Part shown: positions 1 to 11,539 of the stretch, one piece after another
Layout of the letters: each line of letters starts with the position of its first letter
Position numbering within the stretch: position 1 is the stretch's first letter
From: Heterobilharzia americana
Taxonomy: Eukaryota; Platyhelminthes; Trematoda; Strigeidida; Schistosomatidae
DNA: 64,000 bases
Assembly (NCBI GenBank): GCA_944470555.2
Contig: OX104129.1
Coordinates: 49,943,998 to 50,007,997 of the forward strand
Direction: 5' to 3'
Notes under the pieces: generated by a model
What the model saw: the letters and a program-made list of their open reading frames with translations, nothing else
Databases searched by the model: none
Told to the model about the DNA's origin: nothing
Position numbers and translations under genes: made by a program

Positions 1-339
1 ACATTTGGTGATCCGCGTGTGCTATTCTTCTAAGCGTTTTGCTGACAATGTTATCTAGAATGACAATGAAAGCTTCACGGTTAAACCATCCAGCCCGGGG
101 AACACAATGGCACTGAAATTTACGGTATGCTAATATATTACTCTGTTGGTATTGGCAGAACTATTAGATGACACGTTGTCACAAGCTGAATGCTACTGAT
201 AGTAACAACAGTGATGATGATCTTGACAAAAATGAATACTACATTTATGTGGTAGCTTCGAAAAAGTCAATAGTTAAACATTTTTGTCTGGTCACTTAAG
301 CTATCATCTAGACGGATGAAAACTCAAACAGCAAACAAG
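1..339. other. unassigned AT-rich DNA
   Basis: No coding pattern, RNA gene or recognisable repeat was seen in this stretch. Confidence 0.4.
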
Positions 340-660
340 AGCGACGGTGACCTGCTTGAACCTTGGGCTACCAAATTTATCCATTGAGCATTTTTCATCA
401 AAGTTTTCCTTTTCAATTTGTTTTACTCATTTAAATTTATCCTTTGAACGTATCATGTACTCTTGTGCATTTTAAAACTGTTTCCAACCCTCCATTTCTC
501 TATTCAATAACAAAGCATAGAAAAAATGTCATGTTATATGGAAATGGACTTTTTGGTGCAAAAACGTCCATTTTTAATTCTATCTGTCAGATGCTTAGAT
601 TGAGTTGCAGATACTTGTACTATATGAATAAACCAGCACCACCACCAAAATTACGCTTGG
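340..660 (+). repeat. diverged direct duplicate, copy 1
   Basis: This segment aligns in the same order with 1150-1450. Shared blocks include a GCTTGAACC/GTTTGAACC motif near the start, a TTTAAAT..ATCCT..GAACG/AAACG..CTTGTACTCT block, a ..TTTTCAACC block, a ..GAAATGGAC.TTT block and a TTGCAGAT..TG.TACT block near the end. The reading frame through it is probably chance. The family was not recognised. Confidence 0.45.
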
Positions 661-1149
661 ATTTCTGTTTATTCTTCATTATAAACCGGATGACCATCCA
701 CAACCAGCTGGCTATTTCATATTATTGCCTTGAGTACTGTTTTTATTAACATAATTCCGATGCAATAACCGTTTTGTCTGAAAGTATTGTTCTGAGAGTA
801 AATTTGTTGAAAAATTGCATGCCGAGAATTCCATAATGTCATACATACTGTTTATTATTTTCACTATCCTAATTGTTTTTATATTCAGTTTCTAACTAAT
901 ATGTTCCATGATCCCAGTTCCCATTATTAGTCTGACTATGGTCCTGAGTACAGTTTGACAGGGAAATGAAGTCTGTATACATTTCTCATGAGTACTCACA
1001 CAAAAGATTCTGACTAGACTGGCTTATGAAAGTGTAACTAACACACTGATTTCTCCTTTATTGAACTGTTCGAGAGAAATCACTCAAAAGAGCAAATGAT
1101 GATCTTGTCAGATAGAGAGTGGACACTATGCATGTAAAAATCACTTATA
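661..1149. other. unassigned DNA between duplicates
   Basis: Nothing recognisable was seen. Confidence 0.35.
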
Positions 1150-1450
1150 AGTCATTAAGCATCAGTGGCTTGTTTGAACCTCGGGCTTCCAAAAGTTTCC
1201 ACCTAATATATCCCTGCATGCTATTCCATTTCAGGACGTCTCAATCGTTTAAATATATCCTGTAAACGCATCTTGTACTCTCGGATATATTAGGAATGTT
1301 TTCAACCAGTCGTTTTCCAAGTTAACAAAATAATAAAGAAAATGCCACAGTAGAATGAAATGGACCTTTAAGCGTACAAAACTACATCATATTACTATTC
1401 CTAAGATACCTGGCTCTAATTGCAGATTGTGATACTGGCTAAATGAGCAA
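1150..1450 (+). repeat. diverged direct duplicate, copy 2
   Basis: This is the partner of 340-660, in the same orientation, with many substitutions and small indels. The level of divergence suggests an old duplication or two copies of an interspersed repeat. No coding capacity is shared between the copies, which argues against a duplicated exon. Confidence 0.45.
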
Positions 1451-1599
1451 CCCTCGAGTGATTGTATTCCTATTGCTTGACATTCCAGACAGACACTAAT
1501 CCAATACTGCTATTAATAGCGCTATTGAGATACAATGAGCAACTGTCATGACTTTTGTTAAGGTGAAATCAAGAAATAAACTTCCGGATTTTGAGGTTG

Positions 1600-1775
1600 A
1601 TGGGGAGTTTTTGGTCTAGAATTCATCATAGACCTAAATCAGCTGGAGAACCACTGAAAACATAATGACCCTTCAACAGGTGTTTCACCCTAGTGTGGGA
1701 CTTGGCAAAAGATTGAACTCATGACCTTCAGGTTTCACTGTGAACGCGTTGACCATTCAGCCACTGGGTTGTAGT
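1600..1775 (-). mobile_element. hammerhead-type SINE, partial ribozyme
   Basis: Read on the minus strand, a tRNA-like head comes first: an A-box-like GTGGCTGAATGGTCAACGCG near 1767-1745 and a B-box-like GAGTTCAATC near 1720-1711. It is followed by GTCCCACACTAGGGTGAAAC (1701-1682), which matches stem II and the GAAAC strand of a hammerhead. The upstream CTGANGA strand is missing, so the ribozyme cannot fold in the standard way. Smα-type SINEs with hammerheads are known in schistosomes. This copy is divergent from the plus-strand copy at about 1.9 kb. Confidence 0.6.
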
Positions 1776-1899
1776 TCAGTGGTTCGCAGTTTCCTACGTC
1801 TATCACTTTGAGATGTAGCACTACTATCCACCAAGGTTTTCAGTTGGTATACGCTTCACCTCTGGCTGGTAGATCTCACACGTCGTGATTTCTTATTAG

Positions 1900-2090
1900 A
1901 ACTTCGATATACCCATCTAGAAGCACATCAATAGTAAGGACTATACCTGAAGGCCCTGAATTAGATCCTTTGATGGGTCATGGGCACGTACTGCTGAGGA
2001 GTCCCATACTAGAGCGAACTAGCTGTCCAATGTTCCTTGGTTTTCATTGGTTCTACAACTGATTTCACTCCGTGAAGAAGTCCACCTTAA
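1900..2090 (+). mobile_element. hammerhead-type SINE
   Basis: A degraded tRNA-like head (ACCTGAAGGCCCTGAATTAG near 1944-1963) leads into a hammerhead-like block. It has CTGAGGA at 1994-2000 (fits CUGANGA), a stem II block of GTCCCATACTAGAGC, then GAACT where GAAAC is expected, and GTC at 2025-2027 as the likely cleavage triplet. The tail CCTTGGTTTTCATTGG is shared with other copies at 11.1, 35.2 and 41.6 kb. One core base is lost from the GAAA element, so activity is doubtful. Confidence 0.65.
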
Positions 2091-2199
2091 TAAATGAATA
2101 AACTTTCGTTTCAAGCTTCTAATTATTTTCATTAGATAATTTGTCTTAGCGACATTTTACAACTACAGTATAAGTCAACAGTAACGGGAGAATGTACTA

Positions 2200-2680
2200 A
2201 TATTGCGCGAATTGAGTAGTTTGAAACCGTTCACGCTGATTCATAGATTTTGCGGGTCAACTCAGTTAGATTTAAACACTGGACACCTCTCTTAGAGGCG
2301 AACTATACTCCAACAAGCTCAATTCAGATAGCCATATTATTTCGGGCAACCAAATTAATTCAGACTGCCAAATTAGGTCAGGTCGCCTAAATCTGGATAG
2401 CTAACTTCCATTGACCGGAAAACAGAATGAGCAATTCGAAAATGATTTAAAAATTGCACGCTCCAAATTAACATTTCTCATAGCTGAGTAGTTTTTCAAC
2501 TACCCAACTGTGGTATGAACAGAGTTTCCGTTGGAAACCACTCAGATGAGATCATATAGTGTGATCTCTGATACAGTAGTATCATGAACTAGAGAAATAT
2601 TCTACTACTGAACAATGTGAGTAGTTAGAAACCACTAAAGCCGATATCTAGATTTTGCCAGTCAGATAAAAGTGATGTAT
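2200..2680 (+). repeat. short diverged internal repeats
   Basis: Two segments near 2212-2265 and 2620-2672 share GAGTAGTT.GAAACC followed by a variable spacer and then TAGATTTTGC..GTCA. Between them (about 2315-2405) are imperfect repeats of a unit like TTCAGA..GCCA.ATTA. No coding or structural role is evident. Confidence 0.35.
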
Positions 2681-3654
2681 AAACCAACAACAGAAAAGTT
2701 ATTTTCTTATTGCGGAAAACATCTGCATTATTTAAGAATTCAGAAGTTCTGAGTGTCTATTTCTTTGTTGCTTCCCACCCCTTCTATTCTTTAGTCAGAC
2801 ATATTTCTTTCCACCTATCCACCCCAAATGAAAAATCTGTTTTAATATTTTGGCAGCTGTAAGGACGGCCCTAGGAATCATCAAATGTTTCACTAATGTT
2901 TTCTTTCAAAATGAAGTAAAACAAAGTTTTGTCTACTTTGTCAGCCATATAGTCTAATTATTAATGGAAAATCAATACAGTAATTGATAATCTATTCCAG
3001 AATGTCAGTTCAGATGTTTATTTTTATCGACTGTGAACATAAACTTTCAAATTAACTAAGTTTCCTGCAAACATCTAATCAGAAAATGCATTTCTTTAGT
3101 TTACAAAAGAAAGGCTCACTTACATTTGAATAGAAAACGTGAACAACTCGTACACTTACATGTAAACAAACATTAGTACACATTCCTAAAACTTTTCGAT
3201 CTAAACAAATGAACTATAGCAAAAATGAAGCACTTTAATAACGATCGTTTCACGAAATAGTAGCATATCTTCCAGCTACACATTTCATTTTCAACTAATC
3301 CTTTTTAACAGTACTTTTATGTTGCACATTTAGTTCCCTTGACAAACTTGAACAAGAACAAAGATATTTGCAGAATAAAATAAGCTAGAGGAAATACAAG
3401 AATAATAATCATAAAACTTAGTTAAACCAACGAAAATTTCTATCTGAAGTTGTTGAACTGAAAAACGGACAAGCTTATACAAAGAGAGGTTGTTAAAGAG
3501 CTAGTAGGTTTAACAATTATGTGAAAAAAAGCCCGGAAGAAAGCTGGATTGAGTGATTAACAGTCAGTAAGTGAGTAATCAAGAGACGATGCAGTTAATC
3601 AAAGGCAGACTATATACATACATATGCAAAAAAATTATATGCAGTTGCCAGGGT
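2681..3654. other. unassigned AT-rich DNA
   Basis: Nothing recognisable was seen on either strand. Confidence 0.35.
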
Positions 3655-4830
3655 AAAGAAAGAGTAATTATAGTCTCTTTATGAGTACACAGCTAAGGTT
3701 GAAAATGTTTGATGGCGAGAATTTCCGCAAAATATAATAAACGTGACGTTCTTTGTTTCTTGGTTATCGTGAAAGGTTGAGAAACATCTGTATGATGTTC
3801 TGTTTTCATCAGGTGCTTTTTGATTACACTGTTAGGAACCTTGCAACTTTCAGATACATATATCGATCAATATGCTCACAAAATCGAGTAGGTGCATGTT
3901 CTGTTAGTCCTACTTATATACTTGCTTCCACAAGCACAGGTGGATTGATGTACAAAGTTGGAGGTGAAGTGAGGTGAGCACTTTTCTACTTTTGATTGTG
4001 TTTTTAAGCGTACTGTATTGTGAAATGAGATCAGTCTAGTAGCAAGGATGCTCGTTCTGAATGCATATTTTATTCTTACGTCTATTCTTTCAAATGTCTC
4101 ATTAATTTTAAATGTTAGACGAAAGAAAGCACATTTCTTCTCAACAGTAAGGCATTTGAGTCTCTCAATAAATTCTTTTCCATGATTTATGATGAACTTC
4201 TTCAGATATCCATTCTTTAATACAGCCTTCTCAATGATACGGAATTCTTTATCTCTTGAGTGTAGCATTCTTATTCTAGTGCAGAGCGCCCTAACGAAAC
4301 TACGCTTAAAGCTGATAGGATAGAAACTATTTCAATGAAGGTGCTGACCAATCCATATATTTTTTCTGTGGATAGTATTTTCAGCCGTATCATCACATCT
4401 CCATCTTATCTCACTTTCGTATTTTGATGAGTTTGGTTGGAGATATTGAAAAACTTTGTTACATGATTCATATTATCATGAACAATAAAAGTATCATTGG
4501 CATTGGCATATCGTTCCCTTGAGCCCAGAGTTCAGACATGTTCTCTCCAGACAAGCTATAAGTATATCAGCTAGGATAGATACTTGTGGGGAATCTATAA
4601 TCACTCCATAAGTCTACCAGTATGGTTTATTAATAAACTGGCATTGAACACCTTTTGTACTGAGAAGCATTTTTGTTTGGCTTCCATTTTCAGCAATGGG
4701 AGTAGACAGATTAAAACTACCATTTCTTCCACTGGTATGTTCTTACAGAATGAGGAAACAAGTTTTGTTATCCTGCTGTTTATACCTTTTGAAATTATTC
4801 TTTTCACTTTGTAGATTCAAGAAAGTTTGT
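3655..4830 (-). mobile_element. Penelope-like retroelement, C-terminal half, broken
   Basis: Reading down the minus strand, the order matches a PLE: a reverse transcriptase segment (4830-4430), a linker, a GIY-YIG endonuclease and a C-terminal tail. RT marks are GVIIDSPQVSILADI near 4596-4555, which fits the PLE G..MGSP....LADI block, and RYANANDTFIV near 4514-4480, where Y[AV]DDTFIV is usual. The two catalytic aspartates are therefore disrupted. The GIY-YIG part shows CACGSKYISRT near 3930-3895, against the usual CxCG..YIGRT. The final segment (about 3850-3655) has the HH and FAE.LAIK.FQP.LC pattern typical of schistosome PLE C-termini. Several frameshifts and stops separate the parts. The 5' half was not found. 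PLEs prime from chromosomal ends or nicks; this copy is a dead remnant. Confidence 0.75.
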
Positions 4831-4982
4831 TGATTTGGATGAAAGCGGGTTTTGTTGACTAACAGACATCATCCAAGGAAACTACTAAAGGTCTAGGAAC
4901 ACTGGTGAACTGTTTTTTTCTTGTAACATCACGGTTTAGTCGATGGATTGGATTCCATTAGTTGTCACTCTCCAATTTTCAA

Positions 4983-5135
4983 CCCGGTGGCTGAGCAATA
5001 GCATGCTCGTTGTGAAATCCAACGGTTCTGGAATCTCTCTCTTTTGTGAGTACTGTTAAGAGGACTCAAACTAGAAAGAAATGGTTGTAAAGTTCTTCCA
5101 GGTTTTCGATTGTGAAACTGCCTGATATCTGTTCA
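4983..5135 (+). mobile_element. hammerhead-type SINE, degraded
   Basis: A tRNA-Ser-like head is visible, with an A-box-like GGTGGCTGAGCAATAGCATG from 4986 and a B-box-like GGTTCTGGAATC at 5024-5035. A hammerhead-derived block follows: GTACTGTTAAGAGGACTCAA from 5049, then ACTAGAAAGAAATGG. The tail CTTCCAGGTTTTCGATTG is diagnostic of the same family as the 2.0, 11.1 and 41.6 kb copies. The ribozyme core is heavily mutated. Confidence 0.6.
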
Positions 5136-5826
5136 TGATGGAAATCCGTTCAAAATTACTTGATTCAGCCTTTTTATGGAGTAGTGTTGCAAGGAAAACC
5201 CTTTTACTGTAACCAGTTAGTTAGGAGTATTTTTTTTATGCATGAAAGCAGTTATGGTGGTATTTCACTTCATCTTAGGTAAAGAAAGACTCTGAGCAAA
5301 TGAAATTTACCAATAAAAGTACAAAGTAATAATATAAATGAATAGATTGAAGCCGATCAGGGTTCTTGGAAAAGGTATTCAGATCAACCACAGATGGTAT
5401 ACAGTAACCATGTGGTTCATTGTAATGCAGATTTTCAGAAACTGAGAGTAGAATACCTTTATAACGCAACAGAATTCAAAACAACAGATAACGTTTGTTC
5501 TTTATTGATCCTTGAGACAATACCGTAGTGTCTTAAGTAAAGCCCATATGCCAGTATACAACAATCAACTAGGGTTAGAACGATAACGAAAATTTACAAG
5601 AATAGCAAAATACTGCATGGCACTCGTTGCATAAGAACTGAACCTTGTGAATAAGAAGCCTAGTGGAGTGGAATTTTCGAGCGATGAATGCAGGGTTGAC
5701 GTCTCGATGTGAACATTATCATCAGCTGGGATAAATATGTTCAACTGTCAAATCTGAAACGGGCAGTTATATCATCCATTCCACTACCAGTCAATTTCAT
5801 ACAACTGATAACGCAACGACTTTTGT
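5136..5826. other. unassigned DNA
   Basis: Nothing recognisable was seen. A few short open frames look like chance. Confidence 0.35.
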
Positions 5827-7326
5827 GGCTCAATAATTTATCGTTATATTATTATTAGGTTCTCGAATGGTCTTCTCAGTCCATGCCCGGTCCATCTACA
5901 CTTCCTTCTGCATATTTTTTGAGCGATACATTCTTGGTTGGCTCATTGTCAGGCCAGAGTTCCTTGTTGCTTATTCTTTCTGGCCATCTGAGCTTCAGTA
6001 TCGAGCCAGCGTAGGCAGTTATTGACAAATATCTGTAGTTTTTTGAAAATGCTTTTCCTAACGCAACAAGTCTCTGAGCCACGTAGAAGCGCTGACTTTA
6101 TCGAATTAGAGTTGAAAATCCGGACCCTGTTCTTTTTACAGCTTGCAGAAGATCTCCACACTGGTTTCAGGTTAATGAACGCCCGTCTTGCTGTCTTTCC
6201 GATCCTGGTTTTGACGTCCTCTTCTGTGCCGCTGCCACCTGTAGTTGAAACGGTGCTGCCCACGTAGGTGCAAGAGACTACCTCCTTTAAGTTTCTCCCG
6301 TTGATGGTGATTGGAGTTTGTTGTTGTTGGCGGTGGTGGCGTTGGTTGGGTTTCATCGTCACCTCTGTCTACTCTCCGTTCACTTGAAGTCCCGTCTTCG
6401 CTGCCTCGCCCCTTCTGTTAACTTGTTGGATTTTGCCTGTACATCATCACGTTTGTGTGACATTAGACACAAGTCATCGGCGAAATCTAAACCTCCTAAC
6501 ATATTTTCCCCGGTCAAGCGTATCCTGCTCTTCTTGCTCCCCACTGTTCGCTGCATGGTCCAGTCAACTACAATCAGGAAGATCACTGGTGTAAGTAGAC
6601 AGTAGCCTCGTCTTTCGCCTGTCTTCACTTCAATTCGAAGGTATCACTGAGCTTTCCATTGTGAATTACTTGGCATGTGATGTCTTCATATAGTTGTTGA
6701 ATGAGATTGATAAAACCTTGCAGTATTCCGTAGTGTTGTCTGTCGATGCTGTCAAAGGCCTTCTCAAAGTCGATGAAGTTGAGGTAAAGGGTTGACTGCC
6801 ATTCTATACTCTGTTTTATGATGATGCATGGCTTAGCGCAGCAATTTGATCCGCACATGAATTGTTCTTCCTGAAGCCAGCCTGTTCTGGTTGTTATTTT
6901 GAATCCAATGCATCTTTTGGTCTCTCTAGGATTCTGTGGCATAATATTTTGCTTGGGGTGGACAGAAGAATGATTCCGCACCAGTTCTTGCGAAGACTTC
7001 GTTCCCCTTCTTTGTGAGTTTGACAAGGTAGCCGTTCTTCCAATCAGTGGACAGTTACCTTTCCTTCCTTCCACACCTTCTGCAGTAGTGGTATGTGCAT
7101 GTCCGTTGTTGTCTCTGCGTCTATTTTCAATGCTTCTGGCGAGACTCCATCTGGTCCTGCTGCTTTCTCGCATTTCAGTAACTTTATGGCCCTCAGGACT
7201 CCCACTTTTGTTGGAGGATTTATGTTCACTTGTAGTTCTGTGGCTGCAGTTGGTATTTCTGGACGAAGTGCAGGTGGTGGTCGATCCAAGAGTTTTTTGG
7301 GGTAATCAGCCCAGGCTCAATAATTT
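5827..7326 (-). mobile_element. LINE family A (RTE-like), 5'-truncated, TSD-flanked
   Basis: The element runs from about 7313 down to 5840 on the minus strand. It is flanked by a perfect 13-bp duplication, GGCTCAATAATTT, at 5827-5839 and 7314-7326. Coding segments in order are: an RT entry region (7289-7044; AAGPDGVSPEALK), palm motif A (FIDFEKAFDSIDR, about 6783-6745), then motifs B and C (6628-6380) and thumb (6362-5949; LGSTVSTTGGS, NNCLRW). Motif C is LDFADD (the FADD codons are at 6473-6484), so the catalytic pair is kept. The frame is broken near 7040, 6626 and 6370. The 3' end jumps from the TEK-like region to a short AACCTAATAATAATA tail, so part of the 3' end is missing. The 5' end lies within the RT linker, as expected for incomplete target-primed reverse transcription. 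Confidence 0.85.
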
Positions 7327-8465
7327 GGGTAAACATACTCGCAACATATTCACTTCTTGTGAAACGGCTATGGTTCTTATAATGAAGCTAAATTGGAAGG
7401 AATTTAACCAAATCCTCATCAGTGTATTCCGAGTTTGACAGCTGAGTGAAGCATGCGAAACAGCCAAAATACCTTAAAAGCCTTGAAAATGTTAGCAATT
7501 ACGTTTTAAAGTTTTGTCATGATTCAGTTCAGCATGACTTTCAAATATGTAACTAATTCCAAGCTCGTTGCTACTAAACTGTAGAAGTTGCAATCCCCCG
7601 TACATCTCCAACAAACCCAACAGTGAAATCATTCTAAAAACCACATGGATATTCCTATGGTGTATGCTTGGATGGACTTGGATATCCTTCAGGTAAATGC
7701 TCAACGCGTTGAAGAGCACTGCAAATGTGCGTCTGAGATGTCAATGAACTAGTGAATATTTTTTCAGTGTTACAGATTATTTAAGTTTAAGATGCACTCA
7801 CATAGATGAAGCAAATTCATTACTCAAGAAAGTTTTGTACCCACTACTTTTCACTTGCGTTCACTGTCAAAACCATTTTATGTATGCTTGACTGGTGGCA
7901 CACACACGATTAACAATAGTTTGGTGATAACTGGTTATCAAAAAGTATTCTGAAACTTCAATGCAAACCGAAATCAAGCATAATATTCCATACGGAATCA
8001 GGGCCTCTGTTATGCAGTGAGTAATATAAAATTACGAATTTTAGAAATCGATGAGACTTCAAGGCGTCGGAGAGATGGATAGCTGTTTATTGGTTATTTA
8101 TTTTACTTCCGGATTGCCAACAAGTATCTTACCTAAATGTTTTTCAGAGACGAGATATTCAGCATTAGACAACGTGACTTTTACAGCTATCCAGGGATCA
8201 ATTACTATATGTTAATTCAGTTGTATTAGTAACACAAAAATGAAGATATGAATAAAAAAATGTGAGTTCTTATCTGCCGCCAATGTGACTATTCGAAATT
8301 ATGATCATTCAAACAAATTAACTTACTGAGTGAATACAGTTAGCTCATATTATGCCAGAGCTATAGATACCTTCTCAGAATAATGTTTACTTGTTAAAAT
8401 AAAACGCACAAGATGTGCAGCAGAAAATAAAGATCATTTAAACTTCTTCAGTTGTTATTTTTTTT
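7327..8465. other. unassigned DNA
   Basis: Nothing recognisable was seen on either strand. Confidence 0.35.
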
Positions 8466-8565
8466 CAGGTGTTTATCGATTTCAAAGCTGTTTTTAACAT
8501 GGATTGATGTCCATTGGAGAGCTTCTGACAGCCTGGAACAACTGTATAAGTATTTTGAGACTTCT
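8466..8565 (+). mobile_element. LINE family B RT palm fragment
   Basis: A short plus-strand segment reads VFIDFKAVFN and then continues, in another frame, as GELLTAWNNC and ISILRLLNNA. This resembles RT motif A (F.DF..AF.S.D) and the following helix of a LINE. It sits just before a minus-strand fragment of a similar LINE, so the two pieces face each other. The assignment rests on a short match and is uncertain. Confidence 0.35.
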
Positions 8566-8589
8566 CAACAATGCATACCTGTGACTTCA

Positions 8590-9455
8590 TGATTGATCGA
8601 TCTCAGGATTGTCGATTCAGACGGCAAGCACTGAATCACTCGCTCAGTGCGCTAAAATTCAGTTGTTCAACTTATGCTTCTGCGATTTCACGACCATCAT
8701 CACCATCAACACAAAAACATGCATTACTGCTTAACGGTTCGAATTGCCACATCTCAGCACGTCAAGTAGAAAAGTGATAAGATAGAAAATCAAGAAAAGT
8801 TTGTCAGATGTAGTAGAAAGTATTTAAAAAGAAGACAGAATAAGAAAGTATTGAATTCAGTATGTCGATTAAGATGAGGGTAATGCATCACTGGCATCGA
8901 TTCTTAGACATGTCATCTAGAGTCCCTAAAAACTGGTTTCTGTTGTCACGCAGACTCCAATCAGGAAGTCTACATGACTCAAACCAGCAGTCAACTACTT
9001 CAGTGACTGACGCCATGTTTCAGTCTGGCCGCCTCTGACCTGAGTCGATTAAACTTGGAAGCGTGATCAACTGATTTCCCTCTTCTTCCTATTACTTTAC
9101 ACTTAACTTCTGTATTACTGACGTGGTGACACCGCAAGAAACAGTCCATCCTACGAGGGCAACAGTGTTCAAATATCTGATGCCTTTTGATGTCCCCTAC
9201 ATTTTATGGCCATATTTCACATGCGTGCATTAGCAAAAAATGAACGGCAGTGCTGTAAAAAGATGATTGGATTTCATGACGACGTCACAAATGACGTCAA
9301 TTGGCAGAAGTCAACAGAGGGTTTCGTATCCATACAGAGATTTAGTTGGCTACCGACTTACTAGGGCTAATCCGGCTTCTCAGATGCGTGAAGTGTTCAC
9401 CACACTCGATCATTTCACTCTCCACTGTAAGACACAATTCGAGATATAGCGTGAT
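8590..9455 (-). mobile_element. LINE family B C-terminal and 3' fragment
   Basis: The minus strand from 9455 translates, with stops, to the region after the RT catalytic site: ECGEHFTHLRSRISPS, then RHL.RRR, HACEIWP.NVGDIKRH, VSNTEVKCKV..RRGKSVD. Further down (about 8985-8890) LPDWSLRDNRNQFLGTLDDM marks the C-terminus. The 3' untranslated part continues to about 8590 and shares CTTGACGTGCTGA and following sequence with the 50.6 kb copy. There are many stops. This is the thumb and C-terminal part only. Confidence 0.65.
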
Positions 9456-10985
9456 GATCATCCATAGTCATCAGTTTGCATCTATTCTCACTGTTGACTT
9501 TTTTTCGCAACAACAGTGGCTTGAAAATGATTAAAATTTATCAGCTAGATGCATAACATTTGGCTAGTGTGTGATAGTAATATGATCTGATTTTCAGCAA
9601 TGAATTGCGGTTCAGATGTTACTTACTAAGCAATACTGTATCACTGTGTATCAATTCAAATCAAATATGCTGATATGGAAGCGTAATACAAACAAACTAT
9701 TTGAAGAAAATGGCTTAAATATAAAATACTAGAGGCGAATTCCTGTTGTAATTTAAAAGCTGTTTCAAAAGACTATTAAAAATTCTATATCTTCTTGGGA
9801 AACCTTAAGTTTAATCCAACATTTGGGTTAGTAATTTTTCTCATGCACTAAGAATATTCAATTTTAATATTAGTGATGAACTGAGTTAAATATTTATCGT
9901 GCAAAACTTTAAATTCATACATTTTCTAGATTATAGAAAGTTGAAAGCTTAGAGGGACATAAAACGAGAACAACACAACGTCTATTTCTCCTCTCCCTCT
10001 AAAAAAGTACAAAGAATAAACGATACAATGTGCTGATAACTTCATAAGTGAATAAAAATAGCGTCTTTCTCAACCATTTTGGAGACAAGGAAAAGGATTA
10101 TAGCTTTTAAAGTAGCATGTTCCGTTTTGCCTAGGTCCACCATCGATGTCTATATTCAGTCACCTATTTTATAGATTAGTGGGTCTGTTATCTGGACAGT
10201 CATAGTGAAGAACAAACATATCTATACTTTCTGTACTCACACATTTAGTCATTGAGAATTACCAGGGGCTAGTGTTCTACGCTGAAATTGACTCTTACTC
10301 CTGTTATAATTCCCTGACCTTAAAGAGATAGAATGGAATGGGAAACAGAAGTCGTAAATGAAGACTCCTTATAAAATATATCATCTTCCATGACGAACAT
10401 AATGATCTACTATAAAACTGTTGGTTAGAGCTCAGTCACTGGTACAGTGATTAATTTTATCTCTATAAGTGGAATCAGATACGAGATTGGACATTGTAGT
10501 TACTGTTTTCAGATGGCAAACCGTTTAGTTCATAGTCCTCTTGATGAATATGAAAGTCAAAGAAAGGAAATATAGCGGTCATAAAGAAGGTAATAACAGC
10601 AAACCAATCATATATACTCAGTAAGAAGAATTGGAAAACAAGCGCACGTCTTCAACACAAAGAGATACGAAGTGAACTAATGAGTTTCCGGTATCGCCGT
10701 TGTACCCCACCTTTTACATCAACATGTTTTCTCGTTCCATCTGTAAAAACAAACTAACAACTAAGTTAATGCATCAAATTTATCCAGTCATTCAATAACA
10801 GACTGCTTCGTGATTTCTCCAAATATACTCACAATTGTGCAACTTTAGAGGATGACATCTTCGATGAAAAGATTTGTTCGATGATTTGCCTTCCGTTTTC
10901 ACGATTAACCAAAGAGTAGCTAAACATTTCACATGAATTCAAATGTTGCGCTGAAGCGAAATGGATGCCAACTAAAATGATGGTC
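9456..10985. other. unassigned AT-rich DNA
   Basis: Nothing recognisable was seen on either strand. Confidence 0.35.
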
Positions 10986-11160
10986 ATTTGGCAGCTGAAT
11001 GGTTCACGCATCCGCCCTTAGACCTGAAGGTCCTGATTTCTATCCCTTACCGGGTCGAGGTTACGTAATGCTGAGGTCCCTTATACTACGAGGAAACAGC
11101 TGTCCAGTGTTCCCAGGTTTTCAACGGTTCCATAACTCATATCACTCCATGGTGAGTACT
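10986..11160 (+). mobile_element. hammerhead-type SINE
   Basis: The tRNA-like head has GCAGCTGAATGGTTCACGC (A-box-like, 10991-11009) and GGTCCTGATTTCTATCCC (B-box position, about 11029-11046). The hammerhead block has CTGAGG from 11071, a stem II region GTCCCTTATACTAC, GGAAAC, then GCTGTC and CAGTG (11099-11109). The tail CCCAGGTTTTCAACGGTT links it to the 2.0 and 41.6 kb copies. CTGAGGT replaces CUGANGA, so the core is damaged. Confidence 0.65.
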
Positions 11161-11539
11161 ACTTTAAAAATGAAATATTCATTTACCTCGAAGTAGGTAA
11201 TGCTGACAGTTTATTTCTGTTCTTCGGATGATAAATAACAATTCGAATCCGGCATTTCAGCTATTTACTCTGTATTTTAGTAAATATTATGGTGAAAGTA
11301 TTCCATAATGTATGGCCACACACACAGGTTTGCTTTGGTTCACTGCTGAGGATGAGAGTACTTCCAGAATTCGCACTCAACAAAGGGAATAATGTATTCA
11401 ATATCACATCATGAACCAGGTATTTGGCACCTAGTCAGAATCAAAGCAAGAGGGTGGTCAACTTCTTTTTAATCTATATGTTTACAGCGTATAGTTTCAG
11501 TTGGATGCAGGAAATCAACAGGAAGCACTAAACATGAGT
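11161..11539. other. unassigned DNA
   Basis: Nothing recognisable was seen. Confidence 0.35.

Noticed and set aside
7044..7438. Plus-strand open frames over the 6-7.3 kb LINE
   Set aside because: They are antisense to the RT segments on the minus strand.
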